NCBI GenBank assembly: GCA_050084515.1
Contig: CM114273.1
Location: 21,824,001 to 21,888,000 of the forward strand
Length of the DNA: 64,000 bases
DNA from: Blasia pusilla
Lineage: Eukaryota > Marchantiophyta > Marchantiopsida > Blasiales
Reading direction: 5' to 3'
Shown here: positions 46,155 to 56,821 of the stretch, piece by piece
Numbering within the stretch: the stretch's first letter is position 1
How the letters are laid out: each line of letters starts with the position of its first letter
Position numbers and translations under genes: made by a program
Notes under the pieces: generated by a model
The model's input: only the letters and a program-made list of their open reading frames with translations
What the model was told of the DNA's origin: nothing
The model's database searches: none

Positions 46155-49100
46155 TGACAGTCTCCGTTTGGGTACTGGAACTTCGTGGACTGACCCATGC
46201 AATGAAGCAAACTGGAGGTTGCTGAAGTTTTGCTGAAAAATCAAATACATATATGGGGTCGGAAACTTGGGAAACCAAGTTAATGGAGATACCCCATGTA
46301 CCACACTATGCATGGTTTGGAAAGATGTGCAAAGACCCAGGCGAATAACAACAGAGGTATGAAGGGTGTCGGGTTCTTCATCGAGACTTCATGGTGGGCC
46401 AGTGTGAGATCATCAAAGACAAAGGTGCTCGAGTATGAACACAAAGATATGGGTCAAAGTCCGAGCTGAGTGCAACTCGCGGGATATGTATATCGGGAGT
46501 ATTTACATGCCTACAAACAAGTGAATCTGGGCAGCAACAGAGGCAACGTTTGATAGTGTGAAAACTGATTGCCTTGGGTTCCGGACAAAGGGGAACATAG
46601 TCTTTGGGAGACTTCAACAATTTGGGTGGGGCAAGGCACCGATCCCCAAGCGGAGATCGGGATGTTTGGAGATGAGAGTGAATGGCAATGGCACACGGCT
46701 GATCACGATGTTGAGGGAACTTCAACCGATGGCACTTAATGATAGGCATAAGGTGGGATCCCGGCTTGGACTAGGGTCAACTTCAAGGAGAATGAGAGCT
46801 CCATTGTGGACTTCATAGCGTGGATGAGGAACTCTACACACGCAGTGGGAAGATCACAAATGGATGCGACGGACATTGGAAGATCAGATCATTCATTGGT
46901 CTAGATAGAGTTGCAGCAAAGGCTAAAATGCTCGACCAAACCAGTGAAGAGGGTGATCAAGAAATGGAGGATAGAGGACTTCAAGATGAGGGCAACAAGA
47001 AGGTGTACATTGGCAAGCTGGAAGAAAATCTCTTGGCATTTGACACTTTGATTGAATCTACCGTCAAGACCTTTGGGTTCACAAGAACAACCTGTGGACA
47101 TGGTCTTTGGCATGGTGGGAGCGTGGAGTGACAGATGCCGCCGAGATTGCTTTTCGGCAGAAATTGATAATATGCGGTGAGCCGTCAAATGGTGGTCCTT
47201 GGAACTCAATGCGCCATTGCCAAACGAAGGGAAGCGTATGTCACAAGTGCCAAAGCCAGGGCGATGCATCCTTGTGGGCAGAGTATATGGCCCTACGCAG
47301 GAAACCCGTCTTCTCGTGCGCATGCACAAGAAGAAAATGAACCAAGCCACATACTCATCCATCAATGAGAATTTCGAGAATCAAAAAAGTTATGGATGGA
47401 AGTGCAGAAATTGAGCAAGGCCAGGGGCGAAACGAGCGTAAAGGCCTTGAAGAGAAAAGACGGTGGAATGGTGACCACGGCTAAACAGATCCGACATGTG
47501 TTGGAAGGCCATTACAAGGAGTTAGGCAGAAGCCCGCTTAGACATCCCTTGAAGAGCGAGAACTTCGAGAGGGTGGTGGAGGATTTTGTAAAGATACGAT
47601 GGGAGAAGGGGATGATGAGGTTGAGTGGGCAACGATATAATGATTGGTTCTCCTGGCTGAGGTGGGAGCAGCGATCAAAGAACTTGTGAACCACAAAGCG
47701 GTGGTGATGAGCTTGTGAATGAGTGTTAAAGTATGGCGATCTTTGCTATGGCTTGTTCTCTAGTGAGTCTCTTCAACCTGGTCTGGCGGGTAGAAGTCAT
47801 CCCACAAAGATGGCGGATGGGAGTCATCGTGAACCTCTTCAAGAAGGGTGAGCAAGAAGACCCTGGAAACTACAGGGGTATTACATTGCTGAGTGTAGTC
47901 GGGAAGCTCCTTTGCCGTATACTCAACAATAGGATCTCTGTGCACCTGGAGGAGAATTCTGTCATCAAGGAAGGCCAGGCTTGCTTCCGGCAAGCCCGAG
48001 GATGCGTGGACCACATCTTCACCTTCAGTGAGATCATCCAGGGTAGGAAAAAAGAGGGGAAACCCACTTATTGCTTCTTCTTCAAGAAGAAGAAGCAATA
48101 TGACACTTGTATGGCGTGACGGGCTTTCTTATAGCCTGTGGAAGGCGGGGCTGAGAGGGAAAATGTGGAGGGTGGTGGAGAAGATGTACCAGAACACAAG
48201 GAGTAGAGTTCTGGTGAATGGCCAAAAGAGTGGGACATTCGACATCAAGCAAGGAGTGGCTCAAGGATGCCCGCTCTCCTCCACCCTCTTCAACATTTTC
48301 GTGAATTCCCTATTGGAAGAAATGGAGGATAGTGGACTAGGCATATGGGTGGGCAACAACTCTATTGTTGCCCTGATGTTTGCTGATGACTTTGGTGGCC
48401 TCGAGGAAACAGGAGAGAAACTCCAAGAGATGATTTCCCTGACCAAAATCTGGTGTGACATGTGGGCATGGAGGCAAATGTACTGAAGTGCGGTGTGATG
48501 ATTTTCAATGGCAAGGAGGAGGACCAAGACCAACAGTGGTACTAGGGTGACCAAGAGATCCCCCGTGTGGCTACCTACACCTATCTGGGCATAGAATTCT
48601 CGAAAGATTGCATGTGGGATGCACACATTAAGAAGACTACTGAGAAAGGCCACAAGAAGGTGAACGGTCCTGGTCGATTCCTCATCTTGGGGACATCACA
48701 TCGAAGTAAAGCGTTGTGTCATTTTGCATACCATTCGTCCCTCACTGGAATACAGGGCGGTGTGGGATGCCAACACCAAACAAAGGGATAGGCTTGAAGT
48801 CGTGGCAATGCGGTGAAGGCGTTTTGGGGTATGATGTGAACTTCATCACGAACAGCCCAGCGTTGGTGTGAGATCAGAACTAGGTGTGGAACCCTTGGAG
48901 GATAGACGTGACATCGCCAAGTTGAAATGGCGGAGGCAGCTGGAGACAATGGACTCCCATCGCTATCCTAAAGAGGTGATTGGGAAAACTGGACCCAAAG
49001 AAGACCCGTAAAACAAGGCCAAATCTTGACGAAAAAGGTTCAAGAGATTGTGCAAGCATCCAAGCTCCAAAGCAGGCCTTGACTGTAGAAGCAAGATGAG

Positions 49101-49749
49101 AAAGAATTGTGTGGATACCATAACCAAAGCGGTGGGCAACGCTCACAGCGAGAATAGCATGGAGGAAGCCATGAAAATGTCGACCTCTCTCTTTTGACGG
49201 TATATCCCGAGAGGGCAAAACTGAAGAACTATTTATGGGAACCCCTTGCTTGGGAACCGGCTCAAGTTCAAGTTCAGGACGGGGCAATCCCCTTGAACCA
49301 TAAGAAAAGCAGGATGGGAACACAACTAAACTCTTGCGCCTTGTGTGACGATGGGGACGAAACCTCTAGTCATTACTTGGTCTCTGCGCAAAATTCACAA
49401 CACAGAGCAAGAGCATAGGTGATATTGCTAAGTCGGGTAGCACCAGCAATTGTTCAACACATTCAAGAGCCTTGATTCATTGCCCAAAGTCGGTAACTTT
49501 GGTAAGTAATGTCTATTGGGGATCCCAATCAGGTAAAGTAGATGGTGTGGTGAAGAACTTCTTGGTTGACACTTGGAAGCTCCGCACAAACACGTTGTTT
49601 GGTCAGCACTCACACTATATGAGAGTGTCTCCCTCCTCTCATATGGTACCTTCTTCACTTCTCTCTCTACATCCATCCCAGTATCAAGCACCGTCCAACC
49701 AGGGTGCGGGGTCTATGGTCGCAAGGCTACGACATGCACTACCTAATGA

Positions 49750-49752
<3 letters not shown>

Positions 49753-49795
<43 letters not shown>

Positions 49796-49805
49796 ACTCA
49801 CTCAG
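49753..49805. repeat. (CT)n/(ACTC)n microsatellite
   Basis: About 19 CT units (49,753-49,791) followed by three ACTC units, at the 3' end of the second LINE. Confidence 0.9.
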
Positions 49806-50302
49806 AATCCACACAAAAGGATAATCATATTATCCTTGATGGGGACATATGTATACATGTCATATGAATCTAGACTTATTATTCACATTTAGTACTCACA
49901 CAAAGTAAGAAAACTTAATCCTAGTTAATGAGTTAAGTATGATTATCTTAATTATATTAGGTAACCATAATTAGTGTAACTAGAGACTCTGGTTAGGATT
50001 AGGGTTAGGTTTGTTTGTCCATATCCTACATAATTGAGAAGGAGACTAGCAGCTAGCCCCAACTCATTCTTTTATTGCAAATTTTTGTTCTCCATGGTGG
50101 TGAGTGTAAGTAGAGTCATATTTTATTAATTCTCCTTCTTAAGGGAGAATGAAGGCTCTCATATTGCTCTATGAGAGAGAATTACCCTATGAGAGAGAAT
50201 TACCTAAGCTTTCAAGAATTAGTCCCATTGTTATCTAACATGTAAGAAATGACTCTATTTGTAGATATTGGATTAAACATAGACAAAGATTGTAGTAGAG
50301 GT
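49806..50302. other. AT-rich spacer with an 18-bp tandem duplication
   Basis: About 500 bases between the second LINE and the first minus-strand LTR-like block. No gene is seen. An 18-bp unit around TATGAGAGAGAATTACC is duplicated in tandem at about 50,170-50,204. Confidence 0.5.
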
Positions 50303-50926
50303 TGTCGTGCGCATACACATCGCTGGTCACATCTACATAGCACGCAACACCGATCTCCCCCACCATGCGGGTAGATCCACACATTGATGAAAGATACTCA
50401 CGCATATACAAAGGGATCCTACAAAAAAATCAAGAGTAGTAAAAATAGCTCACCCGGCCTACAACTCCACTCATGAATCTACATCGTCTTATCGAACCAC
50501 ATCCACTCTCTACCATGAGGGAATCTGGACGTTAGCACCCTAACTCCTACACATCCATAAACGTCTATGCAAGAGAGGCGCTCCTAAGGCTCAACATGAG
50601 AAAGATGGCTTGGGAAAGCCATCTTCCTCACTCTTATACCCTTGGGAAGAGCCTCCCAAGAGCCAAAGGCTCTTTCCCCAAAAATAGCCTTACCAACGAT
50701 AACTTGCGTGCACAGGTTACGGGTGACCGTTGAGTCGATCAATGGTTCACCTGACAATCTAAAACCAAATTAGGGAAATCACCATTTAAAGGATGTTCTC
50801 GATACAACGGATCTGCTGCCAACCTCATCCGACATCTCGAGACGAAGTTGCACCCGAAAAACCCGTTGACTCTCTATGTCGGCGACGTGATAGAAGTCTA
50901 CGTACATCCAAATAAGATGTGACAAC
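50303..50926 (-). repeat. LTR-like block of the Gypsy family, minus orientation
   Basis: On the plus strand it begins TGTCGTGCGCATACACATCGCT and ends GATGTGACA, so read on the minus strand it starts TGTCACATC and ends GCGCACGACA, with TG...CA ends like the copy-1 LTR. Its first 22 bases are the exact reverse complement of 56,800-56,821 at the end of copy 2. Its interior (50,425-50,612) is repeated at the right end of the window (63,822-64,000). A second partial start of the same kind lies at 50,934. Confidence 0.65.
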
Positions 50927-50933
50927 TGTCGTG

Positions 50934-51200
50934 CGGATACACATCGCTACACAACCCACATCGCTGGTCACATCTACATACCACACAACACCGATCTCCC
51001 CCAACATACGGGTAGATCCACACATAAACGAAAGATACTCACAAATATACAAAGGGACCCCAAAATCGCCCCCATAGCTGGCAGTTGGGTCCCGCCAACT
51101 CCAGATAGGACACATATATGTACCCAACAAGATCTACTATTCTATGCACATCTAGCATCATCGGTGCCGCCATCCCCCCAACACTACCACACTACAACAA
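50934..51200 (-). repeat. Second, partial LTR-like block, minus orientation
   Basis: Starts TGTCGTGCGGATACACATCGCT, and from about 50,955 repeats the first ~110 bases of the block at 50,303 (ACATCGCTGGTCACATCTAC, then CACCGATCTCCCCCA, then GGGTAGATCCACACAT). After about 51,060 the similarity fades. A tandem arrangement with the previous block suggests unequal recombination or a nested insertion. Confidence 0.55.
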
Positions 51201-51529
51201 CTCGCCGTGTTGATCCCTCTAAAGAGATCTAACACTCTTGTACCCTGCTTGGATTGGAGACCTATGATTGGAGCAGCTCCACACCCTGCTCAACACCACA
51301 AATGCAGCAACGTGGACTCCTCAATATGGCTCATTTGGAGCCATATTGAGAAACTTACTATTTTAGGCAAGTACCCTTTTGAGTATATGATCAACTTTCT
51401 ATTTTTGGTAAATGTCCCTTGACCTCCTACATCAGGTCAAGAGCCAAGGAGGTGACTTGGAAGCATAGGTTACCATGGAGAGAGCTTGGGAGAGGGGAGG
51501 GATATACCTCAAGGAGAGAGAGCTTGAGA

Positions 51530-52276
51530 GCTCATTCTCTCTTTGAGAATGAATTCATGGTGTAAACTGAAACACCTAGCGCGTGTATGACCATACCTGT
51601 GATAATAGTCACACTGATAACCTTCTGGTGCAACACCATCTCCTCCTCCATGCTGAGGCACACGTCCATGACCCTGACAAGTGCAATCACGCTGATGATG
51701 GGCTCCACCACATGACCAACAAGTAATCGTAGGCGGCAGCTGTTGAGCCGCATATGAAGGCGCAAGTCTCTATGGCACAACCTCCCGATATCCTTCCTAA
51801 GCTCGTGGTGCCATAGTTGACCTCTCTTGGAGTCCACTTTGCTGCATTTGTGGTGCAGACAGTCGTGACTGCTCTCGCTTAGAACCCATGGTGGCTACGG
51901 TCTCCTCCGCCATGTTGCGCTCAATGTTCTCGGCGGTCCTAAAAACATCTCTCAACAAAGGGGAGGTGTTCATAAGAAGCACCCCTCCCGCACCCATGTC
52001 TGTAGGGTCCGGTCCAACATCGCGTACCATGACTGGATAGCCTGATCCTCTCTCACACCTTGAGTTACGTCCGGACTGAGGGCCAGAGAGGGCACCAGAG
52101 CGAGTAGCCGGTCCGGGTGGGCTAGAGATCGTGCACCAGGTGGTCCCGTTGGGGGATGAGGAGCTGGAGTTGCCCGACAAGGTGGTGGAGCTGTCTGTGG
52201 AGGAGGTAGAGTCCCACCACCTTGACGCGTCGAGGGAGATGCCGAATGTGATGTTGGGATGGCAACTCAGATACAA
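51530..52276 (-). pseudogene. Inverted Gag fragment of the Gypsy family
   Basis: Read on the minus strand, the frame 52,276-51,797 contains LLRDVFRTAENIERNMAEET, matching the Gag C-terminal helices of copy 1 (FALFEKIELNMVKE), and continues past stops to CWSCGGAHHQRDC and CDYYHRYGHTRARC near 51,560-51,720. These are the two zinc knuckles. The second has CDYYHRYGH, in which the second Cys is replaced. It lies head-to-head with copy 2, which starts at about 52,112-52,260 on the opposite strand. Confidence 0.7.
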
Positions 52277-52342
52277 CAGCTACATGAGCAGATTGCCGCG
52301 ATGGCAACTCAGATACAAGAGCTACAAGAGTAGATTGCCGCG
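52259..52342 (+). repeat. 42-bp tandem repeat encoding a coiled coil
   Basis: Two 42-bp units (52,259-52,300; 52,301-52,342) encode MATQIQQLHEQIAA and MATQIQELQE-stop-IAA. Each unit is 14 residues, exactly two heptads with Ile/Leu at core spacing. The stop is TAG in unit 2 where unit 1 has CAG. Related coiled-coil words occur at the same place in the other copies (RIERLEQL; IDQLEQGIVAM). Confidence 0.75.
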
Positions 52343-52419
52343 ATGGCATTGAGGTTACCCGATTCCGGATCTGTGGCATCAATATCATATGGAGCAGCCA
52401 CAGATATGGAGATATGCTC

Positions 52420-53284
52420 CATCAAGGAAACCCCGCACATCCTGGTTGGATGTGTGGGGTTGCCCAGATGGAGGCCGCCGTAGTTGTGACTCGTGGAGCA
52501 GCCGCTGAGTTGGATCCACAACGAGGGGAAGCCAGGAAACAGACCTGGCTTCCTCAATCTTTCACGTTGTCCGAGGCGATGACAACCCCATTGATGGGTC
52601 TTGATCAAAGTTCCTCAAGAGTTCGTGATGTTATTGGTGTGCAAGCAAGGAGGGCAATGGGAGAAATGAGTGCGACGACTCTTATTGCTATTGCTCTAGA
52701 GGAGCATGTGTCTAGTACGATGTTGGAGGCGGCCACGATGGTCTACCGTGCTCCACTATTTTCTGCTTCCGATGTTATGACATTGGGAGGTACGCCCGCC
52801 GAGGTGTTCCGACTGGCCGCTACGCTATGTGAGCGTGGAGTTGGAGTTCTTGCATCACGTTCAGAGGTGATTATAGAGGGGGTGATAGACCTGCCCTTGG
52901 AGCGATGCTCGAGCCGTCCACATCAGATTCATGGCACGTTGCAGCTGCTAGGATGGCAGATATGCCCGCTAGACCCACAATAGAGCATGCTCTGGCTTCT
53001 CCTCGTGTTGTGTTGCTGGATAACCCGGGAGAGGTCTTCCAGTTGGTGAGTCCCAGAGGTAGAAATTTTAGTCGGCAACGCCTCTTGTTGGATTCAGGAG
53101 TGCAACCCTTGATGTTGGGGAAAGTGTCATTCAGAGGATTGGGCTTGACGAGAGCCGATGTGGAGCGTTGTCCATTCCGGATACAAATATCCTTGGATGG
53201 AGTGAGTACCACACAATATATCATCCGACAGGAGGTCGTGGTGAGGATTTGCCTGGGACATCCTGCAGATGAGTCCGTGGTGTG
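52420..53284 (+). pseudogene. Spacer and retropepsin-like protease, copy 2
   Basis: The spacer frame (52,414-52,983) contains VFRLAATLCERGVGVLASRS and shares wording with copies 1 and 3. A frame switch near 52,900 leads to 52,905-53,285, with SDSWHVAAARMADMPARP, VVLLDNPGEVFQLVSP and the protease active site LLLDSGVQPLMLGK (D-S-G at about 53,090). ESYDVLVSGAVLYRMGF follows in another frame near 53,310. The order matches copy 1. Confidence 0.75.
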
Positions 53285-53699
53285 AGCCGTTTGCGATAGT
53301 GACTAATGCAGAGTCCTACGATGTCTTGGTTAGTGGAGCAGTGTTATACCGGATGGGATTTTTCCCTGGATTATTAGGAGTAGTCAGCGTCCTACAGATC
53401 AGGATGGAAATTAGGTGAAGGAGCTCATTATCCGTTCGATTCATAGGTGTAGTGATCGAGCCACGGCCAAGAGAGATGGCGACCTTAGCAGCATTTAGCA
53501 GTGCCATCACTTGGCCTAGTGATTTGATTGAGGGATATGTCCATGCAGAGGATACTCCCGTTCCTGACATTTATATGGAGAGGAATGTCATGGTAGCCGC
53601 ATCAGTCCGTGGAGGAGAGGTTCCGCTTTGGGGATCAACTGAGGAGCTTCAATACTTAGCATGTGCAAATCGCGTGGAGCGAGACGTTTGCACTAAAGT

Positions 53700-54760
53700 G
53701 TGACGGGTCAAAGGAACCCCAAGTAGGCAGGAGTGCTGCTATGACCCCTTCGGACACCACCCCGATAGTGTGGTGCATCCCAGAGGAGGGTATTCGGGTG
53801 TTGGATCTCTTCGGAGGGATCAACACTGGGTTAGCTGGTGTTTTGCATGCTGGAGTGCGCATGCAATAATACCTATATGTGGAGATTGATGATGTTGCGA
53901 GGCGCGCTTCACTTCACCATGTGGCACAGTTACGCCTTTGTTCTCCAGACTTGTTATCTGCGTTCGCCATTCAGGGTTACCAGAGTTTCCTACCAAGGGA
54001 CATTTCATTGTTGGGGGCGTAGGACTTGGAGCGGGTAGGGACTATAGACTTGGTCATTGCTGGTTGGCCGTGTTAAGGCCAATTGAGTGCTGGACGAGGT
54101 AGCAGGTTAGCTGACACTCGGTCCAGGTTATTTTGGGAGATGATGCGGATCTTGCGACAATTACAAGAGCATCAACATCGTTCTCCAGCAAACATTTTGG
54201 AGAATGTGCCGATTTTGGGCAATTCAAGGTCCCATAAGGTGACGAGTGCACATCAGGTGCGCGCATGGATTAGTTCGGAATTGTTTTTGGATGCAGCAAG
54301 TGTGGGTTCACGAGCACATCGCCCGAGTCTTTGGTGGACCAACTTTGTATCACACAAGGTGTTACGGAGGGCATATAGGAGAGTGGAGCGCCCCTCCGAT
54401 TTGTTGGTGGATTCTATTCTGGATCCAGATCATCGATCATTAGCAGTGAGGCACGATGATCGACCGCCGTTCACTGTGGTCAACAGGATTGGCATGCCAC
54501 GAGTTGCCTTTCCTACATTTGTGAGTTTTCCTGCTTCCTTTGCAGACAAGGAGGCCGAACCTGGCTTGGTTTGGGATGACCAGGTATAGAGGTTGGTGGA
54601 GCCCAACGCTGATAAGCGAGAGCAAGCGATGGGATTCCCCACATGAGTGATGGTAGTACCGTCACTATCAAAGGCATCACGACGTCATGTCTTGGGTCAG
54701 ACGATGGACCTGAACTGCTTGACATGGATTTTCAGCTTAGGAGTAAGTGAGCAACATTAT
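53700..54760 (+). pseudogene. Retrotransposon C5 DNA methyltransferase, copy 2 (stop in motif IV)
   Basis: Motif I is VLDLFGGINTGLAGVLHAGV (about 53,799-53,858). A stop follows, then YLYVEIDDVARRAS (motif II), DLERVGTIDLVIAGWPC with a TAA at 54,074-54,076 right after the catalytic Cys codon, and then GQLSAGRGSRLADTRSRLFW. So the expected P-C-Q of motif IV reads P-C-stop. Next are WEMMRIL, motif VI ILENVPIL, LDAASVGSRAHRPSLWWTNF, AFPTFVSFPAS, ADKREQAMGFP and RRHVLGQTMDLNCLTWIF. It keeps the Trp-Pro-Cys that copy 1 has lost and thus shows what the family's motif IV looks like. Further stops lie at 54,020 and 54,587. DNMT3/DRM-like, as in copy 1. Confidence 0.85.
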
Positions 54761-54779
54761 CACGTATTCCACGCCCTAC

Positions 54780-55410
54780 AAATGTGAGTCGAGTTCGTGC
54801 ATTTATGGGATTGGCGAACTTCTATCGATGGTACGTCAAGGGTTTTAGCTCAATTGCGAAGCCGCTGACCTTGCTGACCAAGGTGGATCAAGAGTGGGAT
54901 TGGGGGGATGAGCACGAGAGAGCATTTCAAATTCTCAAGGATAGATAAACATCCGCGCCCATATTGAGGAGACCGATCAAGGGGCGTTCTTTCCAATTGC
55001 ATACCGATTGGAGCATGTTGGGGCTTGGAGCCGTGCTCACCCAACATGACGATGACGGAAGAGAGTTCATGGTGGCTTATGCTAGTTGCTTGAATAATGT
55101 TGTAGAGGCAAAGTATAGCTCGTATGAGGGTGAGTGCTTGGTTGCAATATGGGCTGTTGCACATTTCAGATGTTATCTATTATATAGTCCCTTTACCATC
55201 ATTACTGATCATCAGCCACTAAAGTGGTTGATGGAGTCCAACAAGCTTACAGGATAGCTTGCGAGGTGGGCTCTTTTGTTGCAAGAGTATGATTTCCAAG
55301 TGGTGCATAGACCTGGGATGCTCAACCGAGATGCAGATGGTTTGAGCCATAACCCATGCCCGAGTCAACGAGATACGACTGGAGCTCGTTGGCATGGTGA
55401 GAGTGATGAG
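54780..55410 (+). pseudogene. RT connection domain and RNase H, copy 2
   Basis: SRVRAFMGLANFYRWYVKGF begins shortly after a deletion junction at about 54,760. RNase H follows with FQLHTDWSMLGLGAVLTQHD, YSSYEGECLVAIWAVAHFRC, ITDHQPLKWLMESNKLTG and FQVVHRPGMLNRDADGLS. Stops lie at 54,946 and 55,255. The RT catalytic core is absent. Confidence 0.8.
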
Positions 55411-56514
55411 GAGTTGGTGTCAAGATGGCATGCGTCAGCCTATTTGGGCTTGTTGGTTATGGAGAGCCAGATTTTTGAGACTTTGATGGCGAGGTCTGGT
55501 GGAGAGTCCTTAGATCCAGAGGTCGGTGAGGAGACGACAGATAGCCGAGACATTCACGACGATGGGGTGGTCTTGGAATACCTGCGTACTGGCAGCGTTA
55601 TGAGCACAAATGGCGCATTATGGCGTCATTACGGTGCACCAACTGAGGTGTTGATAGACTAGGGTACAGAGTTCCGCGGAGAGTTTCAGGCCTTGTGTGA
55701 TCAGGCACTGATCGACCACCGCACTACTTTGCGAGATCATCCTAAGGTGGATGGACTAGCGGAGCGGGTTGTGCAGATGGTGAAGAGAGGACTACGCAAG
55801 TATGGCTTGTAGAGAGGTCACCTAGGAGATTGTGACCTTCAGATGCCGTGGTTGGCGATGGGATACAGATTCAACAGGCATACATCCTTCACGTCTTTCT
55901 CACCGTACTTGTTACTTTATGGCCGAGAGCCAAATTTACCTGCAGCCATTCATCGAGATATTGGTGAGGTGTTGAACCTTGATGACCCTGATGTGTGGAT
56001 GCGAGCATGTTCTCAGAGGGGTGAGTTATTTTGGAGAGTGATGCCCATGGCGTTTGAGAACTTGGTGATTGCGCAACATCGGGATACGTTGAGGTATGTG
56101 ACTATTTGGGAAGGTGATTATGGACCTACTATCCGGAACTTTCATCAGGGAGACTATATCTACTTGCAACAGACGGCACCTACGACGTTGGATGTAATTG
56201 CAGGGCGCACCATCTTGAGAGTGCGTGAGGTTTTGCCATCTGGTGTTCTTTTATTGGAGGGACGTGATGGTATGGTTTGGAAGGACCATGTGCGTAACTG
56301 TGTGCCATGTCATCTTCCGAACATTGACGATACAATTGATGCAAGCTTAGTAGTAGTTCCTGTAGGATTGCAGTGTATGTTGTGTGGTTCCACCTGTGGT
56401 GCAGCCACTATGCTAGTCTGTGATGGGTGTTCGAGAGGATGGCATATGGCATGTTTGACACCACCTCTCACTAGGATTCCTCAGGGACGATGGAGATGTC
56501 CCCGATGTACATAG
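55411..56514 (+). pseudogene. Integrase remnant with PHD finger, copy 2
   Basis: The integrase core resumes at HYGAPTEVLID with a TAG (55,660) where copy 1 has Gln in TDQGTEF, and continues through DHPKVDGLAERVVQMVKRGL with another TAG at 55,810. The frame 55,843-56,514 is open for 223 codons: [51 protein letters not shown]. It ends in the PHD finger ([32 protein letters not shown]). All eight zinc ligands are kept, although the rest of the polyprotein is broken. Confidence 0.85.
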
Positions 56515-56689
56515 AGTAGGTAGTTCTACATTCCAACTTGTGTCTGTGATATGAATGACAAGAAGGCGACTAACGATGGGGCCACATGAGAACCTGGCCT
56601 TCTTGCTCTTAGCGTTCGAGAGATGTATGTCATGGTAGGTGGGCATAGATGGCTATCTAGAGTTAGAGGGACCTAACCACCATCTAGGG

Positions 56690-56821
56690 GGCGATTGGAG
56701 ATATTTTGGTATTTCTTGTCTCATTGTTTGGATGCCATGAGTTAGCATGTGATCGTGCATGTTTGTGTGTGTGTTCGGTGACAACGATGTATGTTGTCTA
56801 GCGATGTGTATGCGCACGACA
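56690..56821 (+). repeat. LTR-like 3' block of copy 2
   Basis: About 125 bp directly after a purine-rich tract, ending GATGTATGTTGTCTAGCGAT and then GTGTATGCGCACGACA. The last 40 bases match the end of block A of copy 1; the start is diverged. The end is the reverse complement of the beginning of the block at 50,303. Confidence 0.6.

Larger units (their letters stand above)
45480..49805 (+). mobile_element. Second APE-type LINE, degenerate, ending in (CT)n
   Basis: Order on the plus strand: an unusual N-terminal frame (45,510-46,154); endonuclease pieces at about 46,330-46,920 (IYMPTNK, a GDFN-type motif split by a frameshift near 46,605, NGNGTRLITMLRELQ, then DFIAVDEELYTRSGK and a GRSDHS-like site); an RT from about 47,740 (VIPQRWRMGVIVNLFKKGEQ, PGNYRGITLLSVVGKLLCRI, KSGTFDIKQGVAQGCPLSST, ALMFADDFGGLEE); and a C-terminal cysteine motif (CALCDDGDETSSHYLV, about 49,335-49,382). 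Frameshifts and stops are frequent, for example the RT palm start is cut at 48,117. After about 330 bases of 3' UTR it meets a CT tract. It belongs to the same broad APE-LINE class as the upstream copy but is a different family, judging by the low similarity of the RT segments. Confidence 0.8.
52112..56821 (+). mobile_element. Ty3/Gypsy element with DNA methyltransferase and PHD finger, copy 2 (internally deleted)
   Basis: Gag is absent. Coding order is coiled-coil spacer, protease, methyltransferase, RT tail, RNase H, integrase core, PHD finger. Compared with copy 1, about 1.1 kb covering the RT fingers and YIDD palm is missing at about 54,760, and about 0.5 kb covering the integrase zinc finger and first catalytic Asp is missing at about 55,600. 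It ends with a purine-rich tract (CATCTAGGGGGCG, about 56,680-56,692) and a ~125-bp A-like block ending GCGCACGACA at 56,821. There it abuts a minus-strand relative. It cannot move on its own. Confidence 0.85.
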
